A stretch of 64,000 nt of DNA from Paenibacillus phyllosphaerae (lineage in GTDB: Bacteria; Bacillota; Bacilli; Paenibacillales; Paenibacillaceae): positions 372,001 to 436,000 of the forward strand of contig NZ_JACHXK010000004.1 in NCBI RefSeq assembly GCF_014192105.1. The letters run 5' to 3'. Below, piece after piece: positions 33,952-43,549 of this stretch. The number at the start of each line of letters is the position of its first letter. The stretch's first letter is position 1. The notes under the pieces are model-generated. The model worked only from the letters and a program-made list of their open reading frames with translations, did no database searches and was not told where the DNA came from. A program made the position numbers and the translations under genes.

Positions 33952-35886
33952 ATGCTAGAGCAGTTAAATCAAGGTATAACCCAACTGATCGATCAGTTGG
34001 TTCGTGCCCAGCATTCGGATGGCACATGGCAATACCGATTCGTTGAGAGCGGCATGATGACCGATTGCCATTTCATAATCGTGCTTCGACTGCTGCGGAT
34101 CGAGAATCGCGAGGATGAAATCAGGCAGCTCGCCGCTCGGATCGCAGGCAGGCAGCTCGAAGACGGCAGCTGGCGGGTATATCCGGACGAGCAAGAGCCC
34201 AATCTGTCCGCGACGGTTGAATGCTTCTTGGCCTTGCAATATGCCAACCGCGGCGAGCAAACGGACTCGTCGCAGATGAATAAAGCCAAACAGCTGATTC
34301 TCCAGTTAGGCGGGTTGAAGCGGGTAACGAATGTGATGACTAAATTCTTATTGGCCATGACCGGTTATCGCCCATGGCCGTCTTTTTTCCCGGTTCCGTT
34401 AGCCTTGCTGTTATTGCCCGCCTCTTCACCGCTCCATTTCTTCCATTTCTCCGGATACGCCCGCGTTCATATGGCCCCCATGCTTGTCCTTGGTGAGCGC
34501 AAACCGCATTTTCAAACGCCAGATATCCCCTTCTTGAAAGAACTCGCGGTTCCTGCCTTCTCGCTAACGGGAGAATCTTATGAGAACGAAGACTGGTCCT
34601 CCCACCTTCAACGCGGAGCAGGCAGTCAACTGCATAAGTGGGCGCAATCGTTAATGAATGCCCCTGGGCAGTTAAAAAAATTAGCGCTCCAGAAAGCCGA
34701 GGCGTACATGCGCGACCGGATCGAAGCCGACGGTACTTTATACAGCTATGCGAGCTCGACGATTCTCATGTTGGCGGCTTTCAGCGCACTCGGCTACGAA
34801 AGGGACGAACCGATTATTCAAAAAGGGATTGAAGGACTTGCGGGCTTTCTCTTTCCTGACGGCGACGGGATGCACTTGCAGACGACAACCTCGACAGTAT
34901 GGGATACTGCGCTGATCAGTCACGCCCTTACGCAGGCTGGCCTACCTGGTACACATGACGCGATTACGAAGGCGGGGCGTTATCTGTTATCGAGGCAGCA
35001 CGACAGGCTGGGGGACTGGAAGCTAGAGGTGGAGAATCCCGCTCCTGGCGGATGGGGCTTTTCCGATATCAACACGATCAATCCAGACGTAGATGATACG
35101 ACCGCAGCACTGCGTGCGCTTGCACCTCTTCTTCATAAGATGCCGGATGCCGGTGAAGCGGTCGATCGCGGTCTCAACTGGTTATTATCGATGCAGAATG
35201 AGGACGGCGGCTGGGGAGCGTTTGAGCGCAATAACAATCACCCGCTGATCAAATGGATTCCGTTGCAAGGCGTAGAAGCGGCCGCCACCGATCCTTCCTC
35301 AGCCGATTTGACCGGGCGTGCCCTCGAATATTTGGGACAGACGATCGGATTATCGAACCGTCACCCTTTCGTCAGAAAAGCCGTGCGTTGGCTGTACGAG
35401 GATCAGACCGCTGATGGATCTTGGTACGGCCGCTGGGGCGTTTGTTATATCTACGGAACATGGGGCGCCATTACGGGACTGGCAGCGGTTGGCGAGACGC
35501 TCCGCGATCCTCGCTTGCGCAAAGCTTGCGATTGGCTGCTCTCCATTCAGAATGCCGATGGCGGCTTTGGCGAGTCGTGTGAAAGCGATGTTGTCAGGCG
35601 TTATGTCCCGCTAGGCACCTCCACGCTCGTACAGACCGCTTGGGCGCTCGATGCCCTCGTTTCCGTTCACCAGAAGCCAACGGAGCCGATCCAACATGCG
35701 ACGCGCTATTTGCTCCAGCATCTCGCAACCGGTTCGGGACAGCCTCGTTATCCGACAGGAGCAGCCCTGCCCGGCCATGTTTATTCCTGCTATGAAAGTT
35801 ACCCGAAAATATGGCCGTTACTCGCTCTCTCCCGCTGCCGAAACAAATTCACAGAAATTTTTTCCACTTTTTTCGAGAAATCATGA
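33952..35886 (+). CDS. sqhC: Sporulenol synthase/squalene-hopene cyclase family
   Basis: Triterpene or sesquarterpene cyclase of 644 residues. The acid motif Asp-x-Asp-Asp is present (PDVDDTTAA, Asp 379-382). Several QW repeats are visible (SMQNEDGGWGAF, YEDQTADGSWYGRWG, SIQNADGGFGES). Segments such as DRIEADGTLYSYAS and SADLTGRALEYLG resemble Bacillus subtilis SqhC, which cyclises tetraprenyl-beta-curcumene and squalene during sporulation. AAGGAGG precedes ATG. Whether the product is a sporulene or a hopene cannot be decided here. Confidence 0.92.
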   Translation: MLEQLNQGITQLIDQLVRAQHSDGTWQYRFVESGMMTDCHFIIVLRLLRIENREDEIRQLAARIAGRQLEDGSWRVYPDEQEPNLSATVECFLALQYANRGEQTDSSQMNKAKQLILQLGGLKRVTNVMTKFLLAMTGYRPWPSFFPVPLALLLLPASSPLHFFHFSGYARVHMAPMLVLGERKPHFQTPDIPFLKELAVPAFSLTGESYENEDWSSHLQRGAGSQLHKWAQSLMNAPGQLKKLALQKAEAYMRDRIEADGTLYSYASSTILMLAAFSALGYERDEPIIQKGIEGLAGFLFPDGDGMHLQTTTSTVWDTALISHALTQAGLPGTHDAITKAGRYLLSRQHDRLGDWKLEVENPAPGGWGFSDINTINPDVDDTTAALRALAPLLHKMPDAGEAVDRGLNWLLSMQNEDGGWGAFERNNNHPLIKWIPLQGVEAAATDPSSADLTGRALEYLGQTIGLSNRHPFVRKAVRWLYEDQTADGSWYGRWGVCYIYGTWGAITGLAAVGETLRDPRLRKACDWLLSIQNADGGFGESCESDVVRRYVPLGTSTLVQTAWALDALVSVHQKPTEPIQHATRYLLQHLATGSGQPRYPTGAALPGHVYSCYESYPKIWPLLALSRCRNKFTEIFSTFFEKS

Positions 35887-35955
35887 ATAATTGATTTCCA
35901 GTCGCGACAAATTAATCCAGGTAGAAAACAATTCCATCTAGGAGGAAATAAAACC

Positions 35956-36318
35956 ATGTATAGCCAAACAAACCTGTCGCAACAAATCCAGCACGTCGAG
36001 CAAGTCGTTCATCAGCTCATCAATCAAACTCAGCAAGCATCTGCTGTCTACCAACAACTACTGCAACAAGAGCTGCAAAACGCACAACAACTGGAGCAAA
36101 TGGCTCGCCGCGAGCAACAAGCTGCACAAATCATTCAAAATGCGCTGCATGGCCATGAAGTAGCTATCCAACAAATGCAACAAGTTACGCTGCTGTGCAA
36201 ACAACTCGAGCAACGCGTACAAATCGAGCAAACCCCTTACTTGCTGGCTCAACAAAATGCAGCAGCCTTCGCTCCACAAGCTGCCTTCCAACAACAGCAA
36301 CAGCATGCTTACCAATAA
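35956..36318 (+). CDS. Gln-rich helical protein, possibly spore-associated
   Basis: Unrecognised 120-residue protein with roughly a third Gln. It opens MYSQTNLSQQIQHVEQVV and continues as one long amphipathic helix with heptad-like Leu, Ile and Val spacing (LLQQELQNAQQLEQMARRE), ending in a short poly-Gln stretch. No signal peptide or membrane segment. TAGGAGG precedes ATG and a terminator follows. Its position behind sqhC suggests, but does not prove, a spore role. Confidence 0.75.
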   Translation: MYSQTNLSQQIQHVEQVVHQLINQTQQASAVYQQLLQQELQNAQQLEQMARREQQAAQIIQNALHGHEVAIQQMQQVTLLCKQLEQRVQIEQTPYLLAQQNAAAFAPQAAFQQQQQHAYQ

Positions 36319-36329
36319 AGCAAGATCTA

Positions 36330-36388
36330 AGGTGAAACGGCTGACGCCGTCTTTAATGGCGGCGCTAGTTTCATTACGCTTGTATTCC
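36330..36388 (+). repeat. Dispersed structured element, partial copy 1
   Basis: AGGTGAAACGG start, TGAAAC/GTTTCA outer arms and CGCCG/CGGCG inner arms. Lies between the stop of the Gln-rich gene and its terminator. The distal half found in copies 2 and 4 is missing. Confidence 0.7.
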
Positions 36389-36394
36389 ACGAAG

Positions 36395-36437
36395 AACCAA
36401 CGTCACGTTGCCTAACCGGCATGGACGTTGGTTTTTT
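36395..36437 (+). terminator. Terminator after the Gln-rich gene
   Basis: AACCAACGT pairs with ACGTTGGTT around a long loop, followed by TTTT. Confidence 0.85.
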
Positions 36438-36450
36438 ACTTGTACACATA

Positions 36451-36488
36451 AAAAAACCGACCCGCAAGTTTCCACTTGTACGAGTCGG
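36451..36488 (-). terminator. Terminator of the sugar ABC operon
   Basis: CCGACTCG pairs imperfectly with CGGGTCGG; seven T follow on the minus strand. Confidence 0.85.
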
Positions 36489-36498
36489 CAATCGCCAC

Positions 36499-37335
36499 TT
36501 ATTTCAGACCGCTTGTACTGATCCCTTCAACGATATGCTTCTGGAAGGCGAAGAATACGGCCACGACCGGTACCAAACTAACGATCGACATCGCGAACAT
36601 CGCGCCCCAATTGGACAGTGTATCCGCATCGAGATACATCTTCAGCGCCATGGAGACCGGATACATGCTCGGCTTGTTCAAGTACAGAACCGGATTGATC
36701 AGATCCTCCCAACGCCAGTAGAACGAGAAGATCGCGGCAGTCGCGAGTGCAGGAGCGATCAGCGGCAGAATAATGCGGTAGAACAACCTGAACTTGCCGC
36801 AGCCGTCAATCGTGGCCGCTTCGTCGAGCTCCTGCGGGATGGTTCGGATGAACTGAATCATCAGGAAGATAAAGAACGGAGCGCCGAAATATGCCGGAAT
36901 AACGATCGGTTTAATCGAGTTTAGCCACCCAATCTTCGAGAACATGATGTACTGCGGTACGAGCGTAACGTCATGAGGCAGCATGAGGGTGACCATCATG
37001 ACGCCGAACCAGAAGGTGCTTCCGAAAAACTTCAGGCGGGCAAATCCGAACGCAATCAGAGCAGATGAAGCGACGGCACCGATTGTAGCGAGCACCACGA
37101 GCACAAGCGAGTTCTTAATGAAGACGCCGAAGCTATGGCCGCCAATGCCTTCCCACCCTTGCGAATAGTTCGTCCAGATCCAATCTGTTGGAATAAGCGA
37201 GCCCGCCGTCTGGAAAATCTGCTCACTCGGCTTGAACGAACTCATCAGCAGCCAGATGACCGGATAGATCATCAGAAGCGCTCCTCCGGCGGCGATGATA
37301 TGATACAGGGACCATTTAATTGGTTTGCTTCGCAT
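36499..37335 (-). CDS. Carbohydrate ABC transporter permease (MalG/AraQ type)
   Basis: Membrane subunit of a CUT1 sugar importer, 278 residues, six helices. The EAA loop is [20 protein letters not shown], with [12 protein letters not shown] after it. ATG follows AAGGGG and lies 4 bp after the partner permease. Last gene of the transporter operon. Confidence 0.93.
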   Translation of the reverse strand: MRSKPIKWSLYHIIAAGGALLMIYPVIWLLMSSFKPSEQIFQTAGSLIPTDWIWTNYSQGWEGIGGHSFGVFIKNSLVLVVLATIGAVASSALIAFGFARLKFFGSTFWFGVMMVTLMLPHDVTLVPQYIMFSKIGWLNSIKPIVIPAYFGAPFFIFLMIQFIRTIPQELDEAATIDGCGKFRLFYRIILPLIAPALATAAIFSFYWRWEDLINPVLYLNKPSMYPVSMALKMYLDADTLSNWGAMFAMSIVSLVPVVAVFFAFQKHIVEGISTSGLK

Positions 37336-37339
37336 CGTC

Positions 37340-38233
37340 TTAGTCCCCTTTCGACTCGTAATGAACCCAGAATTTCGAAGTTGCGAACAAGATTGCGGTG
37401 AAGATTGATACGATAATGAGCATCATCCAAGCCATCGCGGAGGCATATCCCATATCAAAGTAAACGAAACCTTGACGGAACAGATAGAGGGAGTATAACA
37501 GCGTGCCGTCGAGCGGTCCGCCTTCGCCTTTAGAAATGATGTAGGCTGGCGTAAACGTCATGAATGCGCCGATCGTCTGAAGAATCGTGTTGAACAGGAT
37601 GATCGGTGTCAGCATTGGCAGCGTGATGCCGAAGAATCGGCGTACGGGTCCTGCGCCATCAACGTTAGCAGCCTCGTACAGTTCGTTCGGGATATTTTTA
37701 AGACCGGCCAGGAAGATCAGCATGGAAGAACCGAACTGCCAGACCGACAGCGATATGAGCATCCAGAGTGCCGCGAACGGCTCGGCGAACCAGCGAATGC
37801 TGTCGAGACCCAAGGTATTCAACAGCAAGTTGATGATACCTTCATCGCCATAAATATTACGCCACATGATGGAGACCGCGACACTGCCGCCGATAATGGA
37901 AGGCAGGTAGTAAACCGTGCGATATATACCAACCGCCTTGGATGCTGTATTGAGCAGCATGGCGATTAGGAGTGCGAATGCCAATCGGAGAGGAACGCCC
38001 AGGAATACATAGATCAGCGTAACCTTCAGCGATTGCCAGTATTTGCTATCTTGGAAGAACATCTCTTTATAGTTGTCAAGTCCGATCCATCTAGGAGTCG
38101 TGAACAAATCATAGCTCGTAAACGATAAATATAACGAAGCGCCTGCCGGGATCAATATAAACGCCAGAAATCCAATTACAAACGGACTAATGAATGCGTA
38201 GCCGGTCAGATGGTTTTTCCAAGCCGCTCTCAT
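37340..38233 (-). CDS. Sugar ABC transporter permease (MalF/AraP type)
   Basis: Partner permease of 297 residues. It starts with a basic N-terminus and helix [20 protein letters not shown], and the EAA loop reads [19 protein letters not shown] followed by [12 protein letters not shown]. Spacing of 4 bp to the next gene and codirectional position after the binding protein make one operon. Confidence 0.93.
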   Translation of the reverse strand: MRAAWKNHLTGYAFISPFVIGFLAFILIPAGASLYLSFTSYDLFTTPRWIGLDNYKEMFFQDSKYWQSLKVTLIYVFLGVPLRLAFALLIAMLLNTASKAVGIYRTVYYLPSIIGGSVAVSIMWRNIYGDEGIINLLLNTLGLDSIRWFAEPFAALWMLISLSVWQFGSSMLIFLAGLKNIPNELYEAANVDGAGPVRRFFGITLPMLTPIILFNTILQTIGAFMTFTPAYIISKGEGGPLDGTLLYSLYLFRQGFVYFDMGYASAMAWMMLIIVSIFTAILFATSKFWVHYESKGD

Positions 38234-38395
38234 ACCCTTCCACTCCTACAATCCAGATTCTGACCTTATCTAGTCATCTTTGATCTTTAAGTTGTATACT
38301 TGCATACATCATAATCAAGCGAGATGCCATGGATAGAGTCGGTGACCGGCCGTGTGCGACCGGCCACCGGGTTTAGCGTTTGTGATGACGTTTTG

Positions 38396-39739
38396 TTATT
38401 GTTTGTTCTTGGCGAGAATTGCGTTCGCTTCCTTGCGGAACTGCTTCGCTGCATCTTCAGCCGACAGCTTCTGGAAGTCCATTTGTTCAGCTAAGCCTGC
38501 GAACAGCTTGATGATCTCCGCAGTACCTACTGGGTCTGGCGGATCCATCGGGCTGCTGTTCTCTTGCGCCCATGTTACGTAATCGAAGACTTGTACTTGA
38601 GCCGGGTCGAGCGTCGATTTGATACCTTCCGCAACTTGCGTGTTGACCGGTACGCCGCGGTCGCCTTTGATCAGCTTGTTCGCTTCTACGTTGTTCACCC
38701 AGAAGTCGATGAACTTAGCAGCTTCTTCTTTGTTCTCGGAGTTCTTCGAGATTGAGAAGTACATCGAAGGCTTCAGGTAGAGACCCTCGTTACGTCCCGG
38801 TCCAGGCATATGCGCCATCTCAAGCGAACGGTTCGCAACTTGTTGAATGGCAACGAATTGGTTCGTCCACTGCCAGATACCGACTTGCTTGTTCTTCACG
38901 AGCATGTCATCTTCGAGACCTTTAATTTGCGCCTTCACGTCTGGCGGCGGTGTATCGCCTTCCTTGACGAGATTGGCCAGCGGCTTGAAGAAGTCGACGA
39001 ACATTTGATCGTCTTCATAGCCGAGCGCGGTACCATCAGCGTTATACAGATGTGCGCCTTTCGAGCGCAGGTAGTAGCCGAAGAATACTTCCGGGCGCAT
39101 ACCGCCGTCAAAGTATAGGCCTGCTTCCTTCGCTTTGCTCGCCAGCGCGAAGTAATCTTCCCACGTCCAGTCATCGCTTGGCTTATCGACGCCGAGCTTC
39201 TTGAGCAGCTCAGGGTCATATTGGAAGTTCATCGTGTTAACGCCGATGTTGAAGCCGTAGATCTTGTCGCCGAGTTTACCGCCGGAAATGGAGTTTTCCG
39301 AGATATTCGACGTATCAATGCCATTATTCAAGTATGGCGTCAAATCTTCAAGTTGGCCTTTCTGACCGTATTGCGCAAGGTACGAGATGTCCATTTGCAC
39401 GATGTCAGGAAGCTCGTTGGCAGCCGCTTGCGGTGCAAGCTTCTTCCAGTAATCGTCGAAGTTCGCATATTCCGATTCGATCTTAACGTTCGGATGCTCC
39501 TTCTCATACATCTCGATAACTTTCAGCGTATAATCATGACGCGGCTGCGAGCCCCACCATGCCATCCGCAGTGTAACCGGTTTGGCATCTTCTTCTTTTA
39601 CATTCGTGCCTGCATTTGTTTGGGTGTTCGTACTGCCTTCTCCGCTGTTAGAAGATTCTGAGCTGTTGTTGTTGCCTCCGCATGCCGCTAATGAAAATGT
39701 CAGCGACATTGCTAGCAGTAGGCTCGCCATTTTCTTCAT
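38396..39739 (-). CDS. Extracellular sugar-binding lipoprotein (family 1 solute-binding protein)
   Basis: CUT1 substrate-binding lipoprotein of 447 residues with lipobox SLAACG near residue 20 and a Ser/Asn/Gly linker. The mature part has LRMAWWGSQPRHDYTLKVIE and the solute-binding-family segment AAKFIDFWVNNVEANK. The ligand is probably a plant-type oligosaccharide; arabinose-containing substrates are suggested only by the nearby araA. AAGGAAGGGG precedes ATG. No ATPase gene is present, as is common when a shared MsmX-type ATPase serves. Confidence 0.9.
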   Translation of the reverse strand: MKKMASLLLAMSLTFSLAACGGNNNSSESSNSGEGSTNTQTNAGTNVKEEDAKPVTLRMAWWGSQPRHDYTLKVIEMYEKEHPNVKIESEYANFDDYWKKLAPQAAANELPDIVQMDISYLAQYGQKGQLEDLTPYLNNGIDTSNISENSISGGKLGDKIYGFNIGVNTMNFQYDPELLKKLGVDKPSDDWTWEDYFALASKAKEAGLYFDGGMRPEVFFGYYLRSKGAHLYNADGTALGYEDDQMFVDFFKPLANLVKEGDTPPPDVKAQIKGLEDDMLVKNKQVGIWQWTNQFVAIQQVANRSLEMAHMPGPGRNEGLYLKPSMYFSISKNSENKEEAAKFIDFWVNNVEANKLIKGDRGVPVNTQVAEGIKSTLDPAQVQVFDYVTWAQENSSPMDPPDPVGTAEIIKLFAGLAEQMDFQKLSAEDAAKQFRKEANAILAKNKQ

Positions 39740-39861
39740 TTTACGATCCCCTTCCTTGCGACCTGTTTATGATAGCCCTTACATTTACAATATTACTTGG
39801 TCGCACGTTGTTGCGGAATGTAAAAAACCGTTCCTAATGTTCAAAAAACAGAGATTCGACT

Positions 39862-41424
39862 TTAGGCTGTCGGACGCTTGAATTCGGATGGTGAGCACCC
39901 GGTATATTTCTTGAAGACTTGCGAGAAATACTGCGGATTGTCGCCAAAACCGAGCCGTTCCGCCAGTTCGAAGACGCGGACATCCTCCATCTGGCCGATC
40001 AGCGCGATCGCCTTTTCCATCCGCTGCTTCATCACGTAGGAAGAGAATTTGTCGCCAACCTCCTTCTTGAACAGCTTCCCGAGATAATCCGCGTTCATAT
40101 AGAGAATCTCGCTGGCCACCCAGTGCAAGGATAGCTGCGGATTCGACAAATTCGTCTCGATCACTTCCAGCATGCGTTCGATCATATCGGAATGTTTGCT
40201 TCTATAATGCTCATAATTGTAGAGACAGATCTCTTGGGCCGTCGCAAAAATAAACTCGCGCACAGCGGCGAGCGTTTCCATGCTGTCCATCTTGCTGAGG
40301 GACTGCAAGTAACTGTTCATTCGGCCGCTGTCTCCTTGACGGATTACCGCCACGTAGACCGGAATCAAATAGGACTTCGTCACGACCGTGTCGAGCCGCT
40401 GCCCGGCCAGGCTGTCGAACAGCTGGTTAAGCTCTTGCTCCGCGTCGTTCCATCGGCCTGACTTCACGAACAGGCAGAGCCGATCCTCATCGTAATCGAA
40501 GCTATCCGTCGGGTCGCTGCCCGCCAGGACGATATCCTTCTTCGTGATGAGACTGCCTTCCCCAAGATAGAAGCGGTACTCCAGACAAGCCAGCGTATCC
40601 CTGTACATACGCCTTGCGCCCGTTATCTCGTCCGGATCGCTAAGCGCCGCGGTCGCATCTAATTTATAGAAGCCCGTGAAGATCTTCTTGATCTCCTCAA
40701 TCGACAAATAGAGCCGGTCAATCTCTTCGCAATCCGGAAGTAAGAGCAAGACATGCTTGCCCATCGTCGTCCCCAGCAGCGTCCGCTCCGGCCCGAGCAC
40801 GTCCTCAGCGATATTGAGCAGCGCGAACAGATGCTCATACTCGTAGTGGCCTTCGACCTGGAATAGCAGCAAGCGAACCTGCTGATGCTCGAGGGTCAGA
40901 TGGAACAGCCTCGCGTAGTCGTCCCAATCCCGCTTACCGTACGTTTTGTTCGTTACGAGCTCCTTGAGGAACTGCGACTTGGCATGCGGAATGACTTTGC
41001 TGAGCTCTTTTTCCATGTTGGTCAAAAAATGCTCGCGGCCTCGCCTTTTCTCCAGTTCGCCGACGACCTCCTGCAAGGACTGTTCGATGACGCCCTCGTT
41101 GCATGGCTTAAGCAAGTAATGCTTAACGCCATGGCGCATCGCGGTACGCGCATAATTAAAATCATTGAATCCGGACAGCACGATGAATTCCGGCGCTTCC
41201 TCCTCAGACTCGCGAATTCGCTCCACCAGCTGCAAGCCGTCCATACCCGGCATCCGAATGTCCGTGATGACGATATCGGGCTTTTCCCGCTCGATTACTT
41301 CCATCGCTTCAATCCCATTGCGTGCCGTTCCAACGAGCACCGTTCGTGCCGATTCCCAATTGACAATTGCCGAAATCCCTTCAAGTATGAGACGCTCATC
41401 ATCGACCAACACTACTTTATACAT
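39862..41424 (-). CDS. AraC-type response regulator (YesN family)
   Basis: Two-component regulator of 520 residues. The receiver domain has VVLVDDERLI and the phospho-acceptor Asp in DIVITDIRMPGMDG, with KPCNEGV as the conserved Lys. A central region of about 270 residues precedes the double AraC helix-turn-helix (NADYLGKLFKKEVGDKFSSY, then FGDNPQYFSQVFKKYTGCSP). It overlaps the kinase gene by 8 bp and presumably activates the neighbouring transporter operon. Confidence 0.94.
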   Translation of the reverse strand: MYKVVLVDDERLILEGISAIVNWESARTVLVGTARNGIEAMEVIEREKPDIVITDIRMPGMDGLQLVERIRESEEEAPEFIVLSGFNDFNYARTAMRHGVKHYLLKPCNEGVIEQSLQEVVGELEKRRGREHFLTNMEKELSKVIPHAKSQFLKELVTNKTYGKRDWDDYARLFHLTLEHQQVRLLLFQVEGHYEYEHLFALLNIAEDVLGPERTLLGTTMGKHVLLLLPDCEEIDRLYLSIEEIKKIFTGFYKLDATAALSDPDEITGARRMYRDTLACLEYRFYLGEGSLITKKDIVLAGSDPTDSFDYDEDRLCLFVKSGRWNDAEQELNQLFDSLAGQRLDTVVTKSYLIPVYVAVIRQGDSGRMNSYLQSLSKMDSMETLAAVREFIFATAQEICLYNYEHYRSKHSDMIERMLEVIETNLSNPQLSLHWVASEILYMNADYLGKLFKKEVGDKFSSYVMKQRMEKAIALIGQMEDVRVFELAERLGFGDNPQYFSQVFKKYTGCSPSEFKRPTA

Positions 41425-43177
41425 CGTCTTCCCTCCGTTCGAATGGCAAATTCAGCGAGACCTTCGTGCCTTTGTACCGCTCGCTCACCACTTTGACTCC
41501 ATATGCCTCGCCAAAGCATAGCTTGATCCGGTCTTCAATATTGCGAAGTCCAAGTCCGGAACCTCTCGGCTTTACTACGCCTTCCGCCAACTCGGCAAGA
41601 AACTTCGCATCCATGCCGGGACCGGTATCTTCGATTGTAATGACAAGCTGTCCATCGACAAGTTCCGCTCTTATATGAATCGTACATGGTTCAATCATCT
41701 GCTCGACGCCGTAATTGACGGCATTCTCGACAATCGGCTGCAGCGACAGCTTCGGAATGCTTGTCTGCATGAACATCTCCGGCACGTCCAGCTGGAAATC
41801 CAGCCGCTCCTCGAATCGGATCCGCTGAATGGTTACGTAATGTTTGACGATCTCCAGCTCATCTTGCAGCAGGATGATCGGTTCTTTAATGCTGATTGAA
41901 CTTCGCAGCAGGAAGCCGAGCGATTCCACCATTTGCGAAATTTGGCGCTGGCCGCTCATCTTGGCCGACCAGTTGATCGTCTCGAGCGTGTTGTACAGAA
42001 AATGCGGGTTGATCTGCGCCTGCAGCGCCTTGAATTCGCTTTCGCGGATCGCAAGCTGTTTGACGTAATTCTCCTTGATGAGATCGTCGATCCGCTGGAC
42101 CATCATGCGAAAATTACGGTGCAGCTGACCGGCCTCATCCATCGGAATGTCGCGGTCTATGTCTCCGTCGAACGTGTCGAAATGACCGAGCTGCACCCGC
42201 TTCATCTTCACGTTCAACTTCTCGATCGGGCCTGTAATTCCTTTGGAGAAGCGGAACGACAAGACAAGCGCCAACAGGAAGAGGAAACCGAGAACAAGCA
42301 GCGCGGCCCGTTTCACTTCGTTGATCCGCTCGAAAATATTGTCGTACGGAATCAGCGTCATATACGTCCAATTCGTATAACTGCTGGGCACATAGGCGAC
42401 AAAATAGCGTTTGCCTTCATGGTTAATGGTCGTGTAGCCCTGCCTGCCTTCCATATAACCGCTGAGGCGCTCTTCTTCCTTCGTCTCGCTAACCGGATAG
42501 ATGGATTTGCTATCCTTCAGAATATAGAGCTGCATTGACGACTGCTCGCCGGCCTTGTTCAAGTAGTCATTGAATAGGCTGTCCATATCGATGCGAACGG
42601 CAACCGTCCCCAGCGGCTCCAACTCGAGTTCCTGGAACGATCGGATCATTCGGGCCGAACTGAGCGTCCCGTCGTCGCTGCTTGGCATAATCCAAGTATT
42701 GCCGCCTTTGTGCGGTCCGGTCTCTTCTTTGATCTGTTGAATACGCCGTTCCGAGTTGGTGATCCGTTTTACGCCGGCGGCGTACTCATTCCCGTAATAA
42801 TCAATCATCTGGATGGAGAGGACATATTTCTCCATGCCGCCGAGCTCGACAAGCCGCGAACGAATATAACCGGCTACGACGAATCGGTCATAATCCGTGC
42901 CTGCTTGCTTGATTTTGCTCAAGTACGACTGCAGAGTCGGATCGGTGGCCAGACGGAACGTAAGCCGCTCCATCTTCTCGAGCTCGCTCTCGATGCCTAC
43001 CGATGCCAAACTGAGCGATTTGGCGGATTGACGGTATATCTCCTTGTCGTAGACGTCAAAGGCATACTGCTGCCCGACGAACATCAGCACGCACACCAGC
43101 AACATAATCGCAGCGATAAGCACCACAAGCTTATTTTTGATCCGTAGATTCCTATAAAGCGCTTTCACATTAAACAA
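41417..43177 (-). CDS. Sensor histidine kinase (YesM/LytS-type)
   Basis: Membrane kinase of 586 residues: helix near 17-36, extracellular Cache-like sensor to about 290, second helix (ALLVLGFLFLLALVLSF), HAMP, then His_kinase domain with the phospho-acceptor His in QINPHFLYNTLETINW and ATPase motifs ENAVNYGVEQ and GSGLGLRNIE. TTG 43177 is the start, seven bases from AGGAGG. Partner of the downstream AraC-type regulator. Confidence 0.93.
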   Translation of the reverse strand: MFNVKALYRNLRIKNKLVVLIAAIMLLVCVLMFVGQQYAFDVYDKEIYRQSAKSLSLASVGIESELEKMERLTFRLATDPTLQSYLSKIKQAGTDYDRFVVAGYIRSRLVELGGMEKYVLSIQMIDYYGNEYAAGVKRITNSERRIQQIKEETGPHKGGNTWIMPSSDDGTLSSARMIRSFQELELEPLGTVAVRIDMDSLFNDYLNKAGEQSSMQLYILKDSKSIYPVSETKEEERLSGYMEGRQGYTTINHEGKRYFVAYVPSSYTNWTYMTLIPYDNIFERINEVKRAALLVLGFLFLLALVLSFRFSKGITGPIEKLNVKMKRVQLGHFDTFDGDIDRDIPMDEAGQLHRNFRMMVQRIDDLIKENYVKQLAIRESEFKALQAQINPHFLYNTLETINWSAKMSGQRQISQMVESLGFLLRSSISIKEPIILLQDELEIVKHYVTIQRIRFEERLDFQLDVPEMFMQTSIPKLSLQPIVENAVNYGVEQMIEPCTIHIRAELVDGQLVITIEDTGPGMDAKFLAELAEGVVKPRGSGLGLRNIEDRIKLCFGEAYGVKVVSERYKGTKVSLNLPFERREDDV

Positions 43178-43230
43178 CCGCGTCCCTCCTCAAGCTCCAA
43201 TCCCGCACTAGCGCATATACAATTAGGTCT

Positions 43231-43258
43231 ATTATACAAGAAATAGGGATCTGGTAAA
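43231..43258 (-). promoter_or_regulatory. Promoter of the two-component system
   Basis: On the minus strand TTTACC (43253-43258), 16-bp spacer, TATAAT (43231-43236), about 54 bp before the kinase start. Confidence 0.65.
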
Positions 43259-43261
43259 GCG

Positions 43262-43355
43262 AGGTGAAACGGACGACGCGCTCTTCAATTGCGGCGTTAG
43301 TTTCATTCCGGAGAAATGCAAGATGATTTATAAGCGCGAAACTTATAAATGCTTG
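43262..43355 (+). repeat. Dispersed structured element, full copy 2
   Basis: AGGTGAAACGG at 43262, outer arms TGAAAC/GTTTCA, CCGGAGA at 43308-43314 and GCGCGAAACTTATA at 43334-43347, the last at the same offset (72) as in copy 4. Confidence 0.75.
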
Positions 43356-43362
43356 TATTTCG

Positions 43363-43412
43363 AGGTGAAACGGACGACGCGCTCTTCAATGGCAGCGTTA
43401 ACGAATAAGTAT
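43363..43412 (+). repeat. Dispersed structured element, partial copy 3
   Basis: Starts AGGTGAAACGGACGACGCGC exactly 101 bp after copy 2 and is nearly identical to it for about 35 bases, then diverges before the right arm. Confidence 0.7.
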
Positions 43413-43419
43413 GTAGAAT

Positions 43420-43451
43420 AAAAAAAACGTCCCGGCTGTAGACCGGGACGT
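43420..43451 (-). terminator. Terminator after araA
   Basis: ACGTCCCGG pairs with CCGGGACGT and is followed by TTTTTTT on the minus strand. Confidence 0.93.
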
Positions 43452-43549
43452 ATGTGATAGCCAGTGCGGAATTGCTGACGCCCGCTTATGCTATGTCAGA
43501 TGAAGAGTGAATCCCTCAGCAGATGAGGCGCTTCACGTTTCATTCCGAA

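Larger units (their letters stand above)
43259..43549. other. Intergenic region between araA and the kinase gene
   Basis: The gap 43178-43549 has no gene. It holds the kinase promoter, two copies of the dispersed element (43262 and 43363), a TTTATAAG/CTTATAAA palindrome (43327-43349) and the araA terminator. Confidence 0.7.

Noticed and set aside
43262..43412. CRISPR-like direct repeats 101 bp apart
   Set aside because: Only two imperfect copies, repeat and spacing lengths do not fit CRISPR, and a related full copy lies 8 kb away.
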